Below are positions 1 to 7,837 of a stretch of DNA of 54,246 nt, piece after piece. Positions within the stretch are counted from its first letter, which is position 1. Every line of letters begins with the position of its first letter. Source of the DNA: an uncultured Candidatus Actinomarina sp. (GTDB lineage Bacteria > Actinomycetota > Acidimicrobiia > Actinomarinales > Actinomarinaceae); NCBI GenBank assembly GCA_902576605.1, contig CACGVI010000006.1, forward strand, positions 1-54,246. Direction: 5' to 3'. A model generated the notes under the pieces. That model was not told the origin of the DNA, did not search any database, and was given only the letters and a program-made list of their open reading frames with translations. The translations under genes were made by a program, and so were the position numbers.

Positions 1-2
1 AA

Positions 3-1199
3 AGCACTACATATTATGACACCTCTTCATCAACAAGTTCTGGATGGTATATGGGACTAGGAACTGATCGTGAAGAGCACGTTCATGAAGGTATGCAGAC
101 ATCAGATTTAGGATTTATAGCTATAGGACATCACTGGGAAAAAGAAGAAGATCCGACTGGATTTACAGATATGATTGTATTAAAAACAGACTCTAATGGC
201 AAAGAATTATGGCAGACAATCATTGGAACCTCTGATAAGTTTGATGTAGGTTATGCAGTCAATGAATTATCTGATGGATATGTTGCTAGTGGAGGTCTAT
301 ATAAAGATGGAAATCAAAAAAGTGCAATAGTAAAGCTTGATTTTGATGGGAATATTCTTTGGAAAAAAATATTTAATCATACTGGTGTTGGCGCAATTAG
401 GGGTATAGAAGTTCTTGATAATGACGATATGGTTGTAACTGGGTATAAAGATGGAGATGACGAGGGATTTTTATTTATTTCAGATGGTTCTAAAGGTTTT
501 ATTACGAAAATTTCAACAAATGGAGATGTAATTTGGGATAAGGACCTATCTGCCATGCAAGGCACAAAGGTTAAGCAAACATCTAAAGGAGGTTTCGTAG
601 TTGGATCTGTTGAATGGGTTGACGAAGGTTTAAACGCATCCATTCATTATTTAGACGCAAATGGAAACACAATCTCAACTAAATTGTTCGGTGGAAACAA
701 TAATGTTCAATTATTTGATATGGATATCACGAATAAGGATTATGTTGTATTTACAGGTCATACGACAGGTTACAATACAGCCAATTGGGATTGCATTATC
801 ATGCTAATTGATGATCAAGGAAATGAAGTTTGGACTACTATTTTTGGCAATCCAAGAGGCTATGATCCTAAATTTATACTCGATGAGTGTTATGGGGTTA
901 GAGAGACTCTTGATGGGGGGTTTGTGGTAACTGGCGGTACCGGTGATCATTCAGATTATTATGGAACTGGACATCCAAACGGAACATCCGATGAGTGGAA
1001 AGTTTTACTTTCTGAGTTCGATAAGGATGGCAACATGACATCTATTAATGTTTTTGGCGGTGGTAATGATAAAGGGAATGATGCTGGAGAATTTATTGAC
1101 GTAACTAATGATGGAGGATATATAATTTTTTCAGATACAGACTCAAAAGGCTTAAAGGGACCAAATAATTTTGGGTTTTTATATATTAAAAATCCGTAA
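3..1199 (+). CDS. Secreted beta-propeller-like repeat protein, 5'-truncated by window edge
   Basis: The reading frame is open from base 3, and the residues before the first ATG (base 51) complete a repeat (Trp, then Gly-x-Gly, acidic pair, QTSDxGFIxxG), so the true start lies upstream of the window. The preceding stretch is rich in Ser, Thr and Tyr, like a surface linker. The visible part holds about six or seven blades with the recurring pattern 'DGG(F/Y)(V/I)..G......D..(I/V)...D.dGn..W...(F/I)GG'. Such repeats form beta-propellers in secreted or surface proteins of unknown specific function. No catalytic motif or C-terminal sorting signal is visible; the protein ends shortly after the last blade. 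The repeat reading is seen directly; secretion and role are inferred. Confidence 0.72.
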   Translation, partial: STTYYDTSSSTSSGWYMGLGTDREEHVHEGMQTSDLGFIAIGHHWEKEEDPTGFTDMIVLKTDSNGKELWQTIIGTSDKFDVGYAVNELSDGYVASGGLYKDGNQKSAIVKLDFDGNILWKKIFNHTGVGAIRGIEVLDNDDMVVTGYKDGDDEGFLFISDGSKGFITKISTNGDVIWDKDLSAMQGTKVKQTSKGGFVVGSVEWVDEGLNASIHYLDANGNTISTKLFGGNNNVQLFDMDITNKDYVVFTGHTTGYNTANWDCIIMLIDDQGNEVWTTIFGNPRGYDPKFILDECYGVRETLDGGFVVTGGTGDHSDYYGTGHPNGTSDEWKVLLSEFDKDGNMTSINVFGGGNDKGNDAGEFIDVTNDGGYIIFSDTDSKGLKGPNNFGFLYIKNP

Positions 1200-1482
1200 A
1201 TAACATTTTTTTCCTTACAAGGAAGAAGTCATAGGTTCAAAATTGTCATAATTCAAGTAAATTGGGAGAAAAGCAGTAAAAATGGTATTGATATCAATGC
1301 AAATGCAATATAAATTAAAAATGAAATAATAATTATTATTATTACTCCAATAAAAAATTTGTTTACATCCATTAAAAATATATATTAGAAACATCATAAT
1401 TTAACCAAAATTAAAAATATAAATCGCAGTAGCTGTATAGTTAATATGTCTTTTACAAGACATGACGAAATTAAGGAGAAAT
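1200..1482. other. AT-rich intergenic region upstream of the cold-shock gene
   Basis: This is the longest gene-free stretch in the window (about 280 bases). It is extremely AT-rich with ATT/AAT runs. It holds a short TTCCTT-AC-AAGGAA inverted repeat just after the upstream gene, without a following T-tract, and a second hairpin close to the cold-shock gene. I see no tRNA, no convincing coding frame and no repeat array. The cold-shock promoter presumably lies in the last 60 bases. Confidence 0.6.
1446..1463 (+). promoter_or_regulatory. Hairpin in the cold-shock gene leader
   Basis: A perfect 7-bp inverted repeat, ATGTCTT-TTAC-AAGACAT, lies 8 nt upstream of the AAGGAG ribosome binding site. 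A possible -10 element (TATAGT) lies just upstream. A structured leader would fit a temperature- or autoregulated csp message, but that role is inferred. Confidence 0.45.
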
Positions 1483-1680
1483 ATGCCGAAAGGCAAAGTT
1501 AAATGGTTTAACTCAACTAAAGGATATGGATTTATCGAACCTGAAGAAGGAGATAAAGATGTATTCGTACATATCTCAGCTGTTAAAAGTGCAGGTATGC
1601 AAGATCTTGATGAAGGTCAAGAAGTAGAGTACGACTTAGTAGAAAATAATGGAAAAACATCAGCTGAGAATCTTAAATAG
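1483..1680 (+). CDS. cspA: Cold-shock domain protein (CspA family)
   Basis: Single cold-shock/OB-fold domain of 65 residues, the family's usual length, with the RNP1-like 'KGYGFIEP' and RNP2-like 'VFVHIS' nucleic-acid-binding motifs. Such proteins bind single-stranded RNA and DNA, melt secondary structure and act as RNA chaperones in the cytoplasm. The ORF track starts at 1462, but AAGGAG at 1473-1478 is placed for the ATG at 1483, and the protein then begins [18 protein letters not shown] as usual. It is a single-gene unit: an AT-rich region with a hairpin lies upstream and a strong terminator follows immediately. Confidence 0.95.
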   Translation: MPKGKVKWFNSTKGYGFIEPEEGDKDVFVHISAVKSAGMQDLDEGQEVEYDLVENNGKTSAENLK

Positions 1681-1702
1681 ATAAAGTTAAACATGTTTTA
1701 CG

Positions 1703-1730
1703 ACCGGTAGCTAGTCTGCCGGTTTTTTTT
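1703..1730 (+). terminator. Intrinsic terminator after cspA
   Basis: ACCGGTAG-CTAGT-CTGCCGGT forms an 8-bp stem with one G-U pair and a 5-nt loop, followed by eight T residues. It ends the cold-shock transcript. The T-tract touches the stop codon of the convergent permease gene. Confidence 0.9.
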
Positions 1731-2481
1731 ATCCAAGTAGTATTCTTATAGACAAAAGTATTGAGACAATAACTAATACTGGCCTTACAACTTTCTCACC
1801 ATTTTTGATAGCAAATCTAGACCCTGTATAAGCACCTGCTATTTGAGCTACTGCCATAATAAGTCCTAGATACCAAATTACGTAACCTTGAAAAGCAAAA
1901 ATAATAAATGCTGCAAAATTAGATGATAAATTTAATAATTTTGTAATTGCAGTTGACTCCATAATATTTGCACCCTTAATTATGATGAAAGCTAAGACGA
2001 AGAATGAACCTGTTCCAGGTCCAAAAAAACCATCATAGAAACCAATCGCAAATACAACAAGATTAAATAAAATAATCAATTTTTCATTCTTTTTTACACC
2101 AGTTGGTCCTTTATTAGTGATAAAGAATATTGCGGCACTTATAAGAAGTATTGGAATTACGGATTCTAAAGTGTCGTTTGAAATCCTACTTACGAGTAAA
2201 GTGCCAACACCTGATCCTAAGAAAGATAAACCAGTATATAAAAACTTTTTTTTCTCAACAAGATAACCATTCTTGTAATAGTTGTAAGTTGAAGTAACTG
2301 TTCCAAAGCATGATTGAAACTTATTTGTTGCTAAAACATTTAGTGGAGACATGCCCACTAGAAGCATGGAAGGTGTAGTTAACAAACCACCGCCTCCAGC
2401 AATTGAATCAATTAATGAAGCAAAAAAAGCAACAACAAATAATATTGCATAAACAGTTGTTTCTTCGTATATGTACTCCAT
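1729..2481 (-). CDS. TSUP family (TauE/SafE) membrane permease
   Basis: A 250-residue, very hydrophobic protein with about eight predicted membrane segments and the N-terminal family signature 'SLIDSIAGGGGLLTTPSML'. A second glycine-rich motif, 'GFYDGFFGPGTGSF', marks the start of the C-terminal half, giving the two-repeat architecture of TauE/SafE (TSUP, YfcA-like) proteins. The family exports or imports sulfite, sulfonates or other organosulfur anions across the inner membrane; the substrate cannot be told from sequence. It is convergent with cspA and divergent from glpK, so it is probably transcribed alone. Confidence 0.88.
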   Translation of the reverse strand: MEYIYEETTVYAILFVVAFFASLIDSIAGGGGLLTTPSMLLVGMSPLNVLATNKFQSCFGTVTSTYNYYKNGYLVEKKKFLYTGLSFLGSGVGTLLVSRISNDTLESVIPILLISAAIFFITNKGPTGVKKNEKLIILFNLVVFAIGFYDGFFGPGTGSFFVLAFIIIKGANIMESTAITKLLNLSSNFAAFIIFAFQGYVIWYLGLIMAVAQIAGAYTGSRFAIKNGEKVVRPVLVIVSILLSIRILLG

Positions 2482-2513
2482 AGTTTGTCATTTAAGTGTA
2501 TCTTTATAATTTA

Positions 2514-2523
2514 ATAACGTTAT
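2514..2523. promoter_or_regulatory. Palindrome in the divergent TSUP/glpK intergenic region
   Basis: ATAACGTTAT is a perfect 10-bp palindrome lying between the two divergent start codons. It could be an operator half-pair, but in such AT-rich DNA chance occurrence is quite possible. Confidence 0.25.
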
Positions 2524-2580
2524 AAAATTGGAATATTGTTGTAAGAATAGACTTCAATAATTATTAAAAGGATAATGCGG

Positions 2581-2617
2581 TAGACATGTTGAATATACAA
2601 AATTTAAAATACATTTT
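2581..2617 (+). promoter_or_regulatory. Leaderless-type promoter of glpK
   Basis: TAGACA (2581-2586), an 18-nt spacer, TAAAAT (2605-2610), then 7 nt to the ATG. Transcription would start at or next to the A of the start codon. No Shine-Dalgarno sequence precedes the gene. Confidence 0.6.
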
Positions 2618-4084
2618 ATGAAATATTTTGGCTGTATAGATCAAGGAACTACAAGTTCGAGATTTATAGTATTTAATGACAAGGGTCAAATTGTTGCTAG
2701 TCACCAACAGGAATTTACGCAGTATTTACCAAATGAAGTTTCTGTTGAACATGATCCAATAGAAATTTGGGATTCTGTTAAAAATTGTATTTCAAAAATA
2801 GATGATGAATTTTCAATAAATCAATTAGATAGTATTGGTATTAGTAATCAAAGAGAAACAACGCTTGCATGGCGAAAGTCAACTGGAGAGCCTTTACATA
2901 ATGCCTTAGTTTGGCAGGATACACGCACACAAGATATTTGTGATGAAATTAAGCAAATAGAGGAGTTGTCAGTTGAATTCACAAAAACAGGCTTACCTAT
3001 AGCAACATACTTTTCTCTTTCTAAAATATTGTGGCTTTTAAGAAATGTAGATGAGGTAAATAAAGCAAAATTAGACAATGATTTATGTTTTGGAACAATT
3101 GATTCTTGGCTTTTATACAAACTTACCGGTAATCATGTAACTGATGTAACAAATGCAAGCAGAACGTTATTAATGGATCTTCATACTTTAAATTGGATGG
3201 AAGATGCTATAAATAGACTAGATATTCCACTAGATTCTTTACCTTCTATAAAGCCTTCAATGTTTAATTACGGTACGAATGAAGGAATATTAAAGAATGT
3301 ACCAATTACAGCTGTTTTAGGAGACCAACAAGCTTCATTATTTGGACAAAACTGTATTTCTTCTGGTGATGTAAAAAATACATATGGCACTGGATGTTTT
3401 GCATTAACAAACACAGGTTCAGAAATAGTACATTCTAATAATGGCTTACTTAGTACAGTTGCATACCAAAAAGATGGTGATAAACCACAATATGCAATAG
3501 AAGGTTCAGTCTCAATTGCTGGTGCTGCAGTTCAATGGTTAAGAGATAACTTAAACATAATTAAAGAAAGTTCTGAAGTAGAAGCATTAGCAATGGGTGA
3601 AAAAGATAACGGTGATGTATATTTCGTTCCTGCATTCTCTGGATTATTTTCACCACATTGGGATGAGACTGCTAGAGGGGTGCTAGTTGGTCTTTCAAGG
3701 TTTTCAAATAAATCACATATAGCAAGAGCTGTTTTGGAATCAGTTGCATATCAATCTAATGAATTGCTTGAATCTATGGAAAAAGATATTGGAATAACAT
3801 TTGAATCGGTAAATGTAGACGGTGGAATGGTTATTAACAATCTTCTAATGCAATTTCAATCTGATATTTTTAATAAAAAAGTTATTTCTCAGGAAATTAA
3901 TGAGATTACAGCATTAGGAGCAGGTGCGGCCAGTTTTCTTTTCATTAATAACCTTGAATTAGAGAACATGAATTCATTCATTACTCAATCAAAGACATGG
4001 AATCCAAATATGGATAGTAAACAGCGTGAACATTATTTAGACAAATGGAATAAAGCTATTAACAAATCAAAACAGTGGAAATAA
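2618..4084 (+). CDS. glpK: Glycerol kinase
   Basis: ATP-dependent phosphorylation of glycerol to sn-glycerol 3-phosphate, feeding phospholipid synthesis or glycolysis. The protein is 488 residues (family about 500) and shows both FGGY actin-fold halves. The N-terminal phosphate loop is 'DQGTTSSR' (residues 8-15), followed by 'SNQRETTLAW' and 'LVWQDTR'. The second half has 'GDQQASLFGQ', 'TYGTGCF' and the C-terminal 'ALGAGAAS'. It heads a co-directional run and is preceded by a leaderless-type promoter. No glycerol facilitator or glpD is nearby. A related FGGY sugar kinase is unlikely given the strong glycerol-kinase motifs. Confidence 0.95.
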   Translation: MKYFGCIDQGTTSSRFIVFNDKGQIVASHQQEFTQYLPNEVSVEHDPIEIWDSVKNCISKIDDEFSINQLDSIGISNQRETTLAWRKSTGEPLHNALVWQDTRTQDICDEIKQIEELSVEFTKTGLPIATYFSLSKILWLLRNVDEVNKAKLDNDLCFGTIDSWLLYKLTGNHVTDVTNASRTLLMDLHTLNWMEDAINRLDIPLDSLPSIKPSMFNYGTNEGILKNVPITAVLGDQQASLFGQNCISSGDVKNTYGTGCFALTNTGSEIVHSNNGLLSTVAYQKDGDKPQYAIEGSVSIAGAAVQWLRDNLNIIKESSEVEALAMGEKDNGDVYFVPAFSGLFSPHWDETARGVLVGLSRFSNKSHIARAVLESVAYQSNELLESMEKDIGITFESVNVDGGMVINNLLMQFQSDIFNKKVISQEINEITALGAGAASFLFINNLELENMNSFITQSKTWNPNMDSKQREHYLDKWNKAINKSKQWK

Positions 4085-4443
4085 CAAAAGTATTAATTTA
4101 CGTTTACGTACTCTTTTTCGTTGGGGCTGGATTGAATCATTTTTTGAATCCACAATTTTATGATGCAATAGTTCCAAGCTTTATTCCATATCCAAGATTT
4201 GTTCACCAATTTACCGGAATACTTGAAATATTAATTCCTCTTCTATTCTTTACAAAATATAGAAAAGAAGCAGCAATAATGATGATTATTCTTCTTGTTA
4301 TTCTTTACGGTGCAAATCTATATGTATGGATTAACAATCTTCCATATGGACGCAATTACTGGAGTAATCAACAACATTTTTTAAGATTTTTATTACAACT
4401 TTTCTATATTGGAATCGCATATATTATCTATTTATATGAGTGA
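4075..4443 (+). CDS. DoxX-like small membrane protein
   Basis: A 122-residue protein with four predicted membrane helices, matching the DoxX/DoxD-like fold in length and pattern: an N-terminal helix followed by 'GLNHFLNPQFY', then 'QFTGILEILIPLL' and a C-terminal hydrophobic segment. Family members are poorly characterised; some associate with redox or thiol-stress systems. It starts at GTG, overlapping the glpK end by 10 nt, and its own end overlaps the next gene by 8 nt, so it is translationally coupled to both. Its biochemical role here is unknown. Confidence 0.75.
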   Translation: MEITKVLIYVYVLFFVGAGLNHFLNPQFYDAIVPSFIPYPRFVHQFTGILEILIPLLFFTKYRKEAAIMMIILLVILYGANLYVWINNLPYGRNYWSNQQHFLRFLLQLFYIGIAYIIYLYE

Positions 4444-5704
4444 ACTAAAATTTCCTGATAAATTTCTTTTTGGTACAGCTGTTGCCTCATATCAGGTTGA
4501 AGGCGGCATTTATAATAATGATTGGACAATTTGGGAAAATAAATCTAATTCTGTTTGCGTAGAGCCATGTAATGAAGCATGCAAACATTACGAAATGTTG
4601 GATCAGGATATTGATCTTCTTGTAAAGCTTGGTATTAAAGCATTTAGATTTTCAATAGAGTGGAGCAGGGTAGAGCCAAATGAAGGTTTATTTGATCATG
4701 ATGCTATTAATCATTATGTTGAAAAAGCCAAAAAACTAATTTCTAATGATATTACTCCTATAATTACATTTCATCACTTCACTACGCCAGAGTGGTTATT
4801 CAACAAAGGCTCATGGCTAAACCCAAAATCTGATATTTATTTCAATTCTTATGTAGATAAACTAATGCAATTTTTACCAAAAGAGATTGTATATTACAAT
4901 ACAATAAATGAACCAGGAATATTTGCATTCTTTGGTTACTTTTCAACTAACAAATTCCCCCCTGGCATAGCTAGCGAGACAAAATTTATAAAAGCATCTG
5001 AAAATATCATGTCAGCTCATAAAAAAGCATTAAGAACAATCAAAAAACATAATCAAGACGCAAAAGTTGGTATGACACATGCTCTTCAGGAGTGGGAAGA
5101 CGAAGATAATAATAAATTAAAGGAATATTTGAAATATCATCTTGAGGATAAATTTTTGGACGCTTCTGTAGATGATGACTTTATCGGTTTACAAACGTAC
5201 ACAATTGTAAGATATCCGAAAAACATTTTTTTAAAACTTTCTAATGCTTTGCTTTTAAATATTGGATTTATTAGAAAATTTATTCTACCTCGAATTATTC
5301 AAATATTTGCTGGAAGGAATGGAGCAATTACGAGTGAAACACGAACAACAAAAATGGGGTATGAATACAGACCAGAAGCAGTTTTATATAATCTAAATAG
5401 ACTGAAAAAAATATTTCCTGATAAAGAAGTCTTTATAACAGAAAACGGAATTGCAACAGATAATGATGATGAAAGAGTTGAATTTGTAACTACAGTATTA
5501 AAAGATGTACACAAATTCCAAGAAGAACATAAAAATATAATAGGTTACTTATATTGGTCTTTGCTAGATAATTTTGAATGGGATCTTGGTTATCAAATGA
5601 ACTTTGGATTGGTCGAAGTTGATAAAAATGATTACTCACGCAAACCACATAAATCTGCGTATTGGTTTGGCAACATTTCTAAAACAAATAATTTATCAAA
5701 TTAA
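4436..5704 (+). CDS. Glycoside hydrolase family 1 (beta-glucosidase-like)
   Basis: A 422-residue (beta/alpha)8-barrel enzyme. The N-terminal GH1 signature 'FLFGTAVASYQVEGG' binds the glycone. The catalytic acid/base lies in 'TINEP' (Glu159) and the nucleophile in 'ITENG' (Glu336); near the end 'YWSLLDNFEW' completes the substrate pocket. The retaining mechanism cleaves beta-glucosides, beta-galactosides or similar; exact specificity is not deducible. There is no signal peptide, so it acts in the cytoplasm on imported or endogenous glycosides. The track begins at a TTG (4409), but the ATG at 4436 gives the native MSELKFPDKFLFGT start and the 8-nt overlap ATGAGTGA seen repeatedly in this genome. 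Confidence 0.92.
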   Translation: MSELKFPDKFLFGTAVASYQVEGGIYNNDWTIWENKSNSVCVEPCNEACKHYEMLDQDIDLLVKLGIKAFRFSIEWSRVEPNEGLFDHDAINHYVEKAKKLISNDITPIITFHHFTTPEWLFNKGSWLNPKSDIYFNSYVDKLMQFLPKEIVYYNTINEPGIFAFFGYFSTNKFPPGIASETKFIKASENIMSAHKKALRTIKKHNQDAKVGMTHALQEWEDEDNNKLKEYLKYHLEDKFLDASVDDDFIGLQTYTIVRYPKNIFLKLSNALLLNIGFIRKFILPRIIQIFAGRNGAITSETRTTKMGYEYRPEAVLYNLNRLKKIFPDKEVFITENGIATDNDDERVEFVTTVLKDVHKFQEEHKNIIGYLYWSLLDNFEWDLGYQMNFGLVEVDKNDYSRKPHKSAYWFGNISKTNNLSN

Positions 5705-5715
5705 AAGTTAAATCT

Positions 5716-5727
5716 TAATATATAAAT
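5716..5727 (+). promoter_or_regulatory. Leaderless-type -10 element before the SDR gene
   Basis: TAATAT followed by 6 nt and then ATG. No ribosome binding site is present, so an internal leaderless promoter is likely. Confidence 0.5.
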
Positions 5728-6438
5728 ATGTACATTATTGCAGGATCTACAGGAACTTTAGGAACAGCTATCGTAAAAGAGTTATCTAATGACAATGAAT
5801 TGTTATTAATTGGCAGGGATGAAGACAAATTAAAGGAACAAGCATCTTTAGTAAATGCAAGCTATCAAGTAATTGATTTAAAGAATACAGTGGAGCCAAG
5901 AGAATTCGCAAAAATTGTTGATACAGAAACAGAAATAAAAGGCTTGATCAACTGTATAGGTTCAATTTTAATTAAACCTTTACATGGAACTTCTATAGAA
6001 GAGTTTAATGATGTTATAACTACCAATTTATTTTCCTCATATTTTCTTTTAGCAAGTTTTGCAAGAAGAATGAAAAACGGATCAGCTATATTTTTCTCTT
6101 CAGTAGCTGGATCAAAAGGTCTATCAAACCATGAAGCAATTGCAGCTGCTAAATCAGGTATTGAAGGGTTTGCTAGATCAGCAGCTGCTACTTATGCAAA
6201 AGATAATTTAAGAGTAAATGTTATAGCTCCAAGTATTATGGATTCAAAAATGTCAGAAAAAATACTTTCATCAGATGCTGCAAGAGAAGTATCTAAAAAT
6301 ATGCATCCTATTACGAAAATTGGAGATGCAGATGATATACTTCCTGTTATAAAGTGGTTATTGAGCCCAGATGCTAAATGGGTCACAGGTCAGACCATTC
6401 ATGTTGATGGCGGTCTATCTACTGTAAAGCCAAGATAA
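5728..6438 (+). CDS. Short-chain dehydrogenase/reductase-fold protein, atypical active site
   Basis: A 236-residue Rossmann-fold SDR protein. The nucleotide-binding loop is 'GSTGTLG' (residues 6-12), the 'NCIG' element follows strand 4, the conserved serines are in 'FFSSVAGSKG' (124-125), and 'VNVIAPS' plus the C-terminal 'VTGQTIHVDGG' are classical. The catalytic YxxxK motif is altered: the segment reads 'NHEAIAAAKSG', keeping Lys142 but with Ile138 where Tyr should be. NAD(P)-dependent carbonyl/alcohol chemistry may therefore be changed or lost. It lies between the GH1 gene and gcvH. The substrate is unknown. Confidence 0.82.
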   Translation: MYIIAGSTGTLGTAIVKELSNDNELLLIGRDEDKLKEQASLVNASYQVIDLKNTVEPREFAKIVDTETEIKGLINCIGSILIKPLHGTSIEEFNDVITTNLFSSYFLLASFARRMKNGSAIFFSSVAGSKGLSNHEAIAAAKSGIEGFARSAAATYAKDNLRVNVIAPSIMDSKMSEKILSSDAAREVSKNMHPITKIGDADDILPVIKWLLSPDAKWVTGQTIHVDGGLSTVKPR

Positions 6439-6452
6439 ATAGAGGGGAAACA

Positions 6453-6815
6453 ATGTCAGAAACAAAATACCTTGAAACACATGAATGGTACATAATTGAT
6501 GGTGATAATGTAACTGTTGGTATTTCTGACTACGCACAGGGTGAGCTTGGAGATATAGTCTTTGTAACATTACCTGAGGTAGGTCAAGAATTTAGCAAAG
6601 GTGATGCAATTGTAGAAGTCGAAGCAACTAAAACTGTTGCTGAAGCATATGCACCAATGAATTGTGTTATAACTGAAGTAAATTCGACTTTAGAAACTGA
6701 ACCAGAACTAATCAATAATGATCCAGTAGGTGAAGGCTGGATGGTTAAAGCAGAAATTAAAGAAATGGATGATTCTGGTATGTCTTACCAGCAATATGAG
6801 TCATTTATTTCTTAA
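6453..6815 (+). CDS. gcvH: Glycine cleavage system H protein
   Basis: Lipoyl carrier that shuttles the aminomethyl group between the P, T and L proteins during oxidative glycine cleavage. The 120-residue protein has the standard 'THEW' start, 'VGISDYAQGELGDIVFVTLPEVG', and the lipoylation hairpin 'VEATKTVAEAYAP', with Lys60 as the predicted lipoyl-lysine. A GAGGGG ribosome binding site precedes the ATG, making this one of the few gap-preceded genes here with a clear SD. gcvT follows with a 1-nt TAATG overlap. The intergenic gap is only 14 nt, so no glycine riboswitch fits in front of it. Confidence 0.96.
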   Translation: MSETKYLETHEWYIIDGDNVTVGISDYAQGELGDIVFVTLPEVGQEFSKGDAIVEVEATKTVAEAYAPMNCVITEVNSTLETEPELINNDPVGEGWMVKAEIKEMDDSGMSYQQYESFIS

Positions 6816-7837
6816 TGTCAGAAAGTAAAACAACTTCTCTTTACGATTTCCATTTAAGTAAAAATGCAAAAATAATTGATTTTGCTGGTTGGTCTATGCC
6901 ATTTTCTTATGATGGTACATTAAAAGAGCATCATTATGTAAGAGAGTCAGCAGGATATTTTGATGTTTCTCATATGGGTAGACTTCGTTTAAATTATTCT
7001 CAAATTGATGAAATAAATTATTTAATCTGTTCAGATCTTAAAAATATAAGTAATACAAAAGCGCTTTATTCTATTTTTATCTCAGAAGAAGGTACTGCCA
7101 TTGATGATGTTATATTTTGGAAATTTGATGATGATTTAATACTTATCTGCAATGCAAGTAATACAAATAAAATTAAAACTCATTTAGATATACATTCAAT
7201 TAATTATGAAGATCTCACTAATTCTACAGATTTAATTGCTGTCCAAGGTAAGAATGCAATAGATATTGTTAGCAGTATTATGCCTGTTCCTGACAAATTC
7301 TCTACTTTAAAAGATGACAAATACATATATGCTAGAACAGGATATACAGGAGAGGATGGTCTTGAAGTAATGCTAGACACTAATGACACGCTTGGTTTTA
7401 TATCTAAATTAGAGGCCGAAGGAGTTAAACCTTGTGGTTTAGGGTCAAGAGATACATTAAGACTAGAAGCATCTTTACCGTTATATGGGTTTGAATTAAC
7501 TGATGACATTTCACCAATTGAAGCAGGGCTTAAATGGACTGTAACCAATAAAGATGACTATTTAGGAAAAGATGTTATTGATTATCAAATTGAGACTAAA
7601 GACCATAAGCACCTAAAAAGATTTAAGTTAAATGCTAAACAGATAGCACGTACCGGAACAATTTGTATCTCTGATGGGGTAGAAGGTATTGTAACATCTG
7701 GCAATATTTCACCCATATTAGGCTACCCAATTGGCTTTGTTTTATTCAAAAGTAATCCTGCTGACGATTTAGTAGAGTTTGATATTCGTGGTAATTTAAT
7801 AGAGGGAAATTTGTTATATAAGAGGTTTTTAAGTTAA
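6815..7837 (+). CDS. gcvT: Glycine cleavage system T protein (aminomethyltransferase)
   Basis: Transfers the methylene carbon from H-protein-bound aminomethyl to tetrahydrofolate, releasing ammonia. The 340-residue protein shows 'FAGWSMPFSY' near the N-terminus, 'YFDVSHMGR', the folate-site region 'RTGYTGEDGLEV', and 'LGSRDTLRLEASLPLYG', all typical of GcvT. The C-terminal barrel contains 'GYPIGFVLF'. It overlaps gcvH by 1 nt and gcvPA by 1 nt, giving strict translational coupling for stoichiometric production of the complex. YgfZ-type folate proteins are an alternative in isolation, but context excludes that. Confidence 0.95.
   Translation: MSESKTTSLYDFHLSKNAKIIDFAGWSMPFSYDGTLKEHHYVRESAGYFDVSHMGRLRLNYSQIDEINYLICSDLKNISNTKALYSIFISEEGTAIDDVIFWKFDDDLILICNASNTNKIKTHLDIHSINYEDLTNSTDLIAVQGKNAIDIVSSIMPVPDKFSTLKDDKYIYARTGYTGEDGLEVMLDTNDTLGFISKLEAEGVKPCGLGSRDTLRLEASLPLYGFELTDDISPIEAGLKWTVTNKDDYLGKDVIDYQIETKDHKHLKRFKLNAKQIARTGTICISDGVEGIVTSGNISPILGYPIGFVLFKSNPADDLVEFDIRGNLIEGNLLYKRFLS

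Noticed and set aside
1211-1224. TTCCTT-AC-AAGGAA inverted repeat as a terminator of the propeller gene
   Set aside because: The T-run precedes rather than follows the hairpin on the plus strand, and on the minus strand the hairpin is followed by A residues, so it fits an intrinsic terminator on neither strand.
1215-1397. 60-residue minus-strand ORF in the AT-rich gap upstream of cspA
   Set aside because: Composition is that of random AT-rich DNA, there is no SD or TANNNT-6/7-ATG arrangement, and no recognisable motif; hydrophobic residues follow from T-rich codons.
1200-1482. tRNA-like GGTTCAAAATT segment
   Set aside because: No matching T-stem, acceptor or anticodon arm can be drawn around it.
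4409-4435. TTG start for the GH1 gene (431 residues)
   Set aside because: The extra nine residues are out-of-frame DoxX sequence; ATG 4436 gives the normal GH1 N-terminus and the recurring 8-nt overlap.
6439-6452. Glycine riboswitch upstream of gcvH
   Set aside because: Only 14 nt separate the SDR stop codon from gcvH, far too short, and the upstream DNA is coding.
7204-7548. Minus-strand 114-residue ORF opposite gcvT
   Set aside because: A shadow of gcvT; Ser/Pro-rich composition results from reverse-complemented codons and there is no independent start signal.
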